From positions 3,597,263 through 3,661,262 of the forward strand of contig NZ_KB849179.1 of NCBI RefSeq assembly GCF_000367945.1: a stretch of DNA of 64,000 bases, in the 5' to 3' direction. A program made the position numbers and the translations under genes. The DNA comes from Acinetobacter proteolyticus (lineage in GTDB: Bacteria > Pseudomonadota > Gammaproteobacteria > Pseudomonadales > Moraxellaceae). This document shows positions 63,621 to 64,000 of the stretch, piece after piece; position 1 is the stretch's first letter, and each line of letters opens with the position of its first letter. Below the pieces are notes generated by a model, which worked only from the letters and a program-made list of their open reading frames with translations, was not told the origin of the DNA and did not search any database.

Positions 63621-64000
63621 ATGTCGAATTCGGATAGTATTATTTTGGGTTTTTATCTTATTTTTGCTGTTCTGGCATTTTGGGCATTGATTCAAGCATG
63701 GGTTCATCAAGCACGTACAGAAACCATCCATCCCTTTAAAGCCTTTGTACATTTATTGGCGTTTTATCTGTCTTATTTATTAGTTCCATTGTGGTTTTTT
63801 AGCATTTATGCCGGTTGGGTTGGATATTACAGTCTCCATCAAGCAGGATTCGTTTTTTTACTCAGCAGTGTGTTGATCTATGCGCGTTTTATTGAACCGC
63901 ATCAAATTCATGTTCAACATCATCAGTATCGACTGAATTCAGAGCGCGAGTTTCATCAACCGATTAAAGTGGCTTTAGTTGCTGATATGCATGTTGGATT
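63621..64000 (+). CDS. Membrane-anchored metallophosphoesterase, N-terminal part
   Basis: The frame is open from the ATG at 63621 (SD GAGGG) to the window edge. About three TM helices come first (SIILGFYLIFAVLAFWALIQ; FKAFVHLLAFYLSYLLVPLWFF; GFVFLLSSVLIYARF), then the metallophosphoesterase start IKVALVADMHVG, whose D-x-H is the first metal motif of calcineurin-type phosphoesterases. The rest is outside. Similar proteins are YaeI-like phosphodiesterases. Confidence 0.8.
   Translation, partial: MSNSDSIILGFYLIFAVLAFWALIQAWVHQARTETIHPFKAFVHLLAFYLSYLLVPLWFFSIYAGWVGYYSLHQAGFVFLLSSVLIYARFIEPHQIHVQHHQYRLNSEREFHQPIKVALVADMHVG

Overview
The window looks like chromosomal DNA of an Acinetobacter species (Moraxellaceae). 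Support comes from gene content and protein style (piuA/piuC, the LeuA form of about 565 residues, metX-metW, ackA-pta, tig-clpP-clpX, lgt, tatABC, class I fumarase), the A+T-rich base composition, and short U-tailed terminators after most genes. The species cannot be fixed from the sequence alone. No prophage, integrase, IS transposase, CRISPR array or rRNA was seen.

Layout. 1-1.4 kb: 5' part of a large glycine-rich repeat protein (minus strand) with 57/114-bp DNA repeats and a perfect CRP/Vfr-type palindrome upstream. 2.1 kb: tRNA-Arg(ACG). 2.2-11.9 kb: envelope and metabolic genes (SRPBCC protein, lipoprotein, YcxB-like protein, FAH-family hydrolase, divergent AraC/EamA pair, YihY, WrbA, Lgt, NRDE protein). 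12-20 kb: a phosphate-scavenging block with two tandem PhoA-type alkaline phosphatases, a His-rich exported protein, a Tat-exported PhoX and tatABC. Both phosphatase promoters carry tandem PHO-box-like half-sites at 11-bp spacing with a -10 box 10 bp away. 20-28 kb: AEC permease, rdgB, a small AT-rich pair, the metX-metW-sel1 operon, and leuA with an unlisted Leu-rich leader peptide. 27.6-33.4 kb: piuC, piuA and a second TonB receptor, both receptors behind good Fur boxes. 33.5-40 kb: tig, clpP, clpX, two small exported proteins, fumarase. 40-43 kb: a second divergent AraC/EamA pair and a methyltransferase. 43-48 kb: ackA-pta and proA. 48-54 kb: an alpha/beta hydrolase fused to a PilZ-like domain, an LCM-type methyltransferase, a palindromic repeat element, nagZ, prc. 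54-58 kb: two DUF2147 paralogues flanking a LysR / MBL-fold / DsbA-like cassette. 58-64 kb: lrgB-lrgA, hflX, a 46-residue membrane protein, an acyltransferase, a phospholipase-D-family lipoprotein, and the start of a membrane metallophosphoesterase.

How the genes work together. The phosphatases release phosphate outside the inner membrane, and the neighbouring Tat genes encode the translocon that PhoX needs. The iron block pairs receptors with the PiuC dioxygenase under Fur. AckA-Pta, FumA, LeuA, MetX/MetW and ProA are core metabolism. ClpXP, trigger factor, Prc and HflX belong to protein folding, turnover and ribosome care. The most notable items are the leu leader peptide, the paired PHO promoters, the phosphatase-proximal MITE-like repeat, the hydrolase-PilZ fusion, the LysR-MBL-DsbA cassette and the 46-residue membrane ORF. 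All functional names rest on sequence motifs read by eye; no database search was run.
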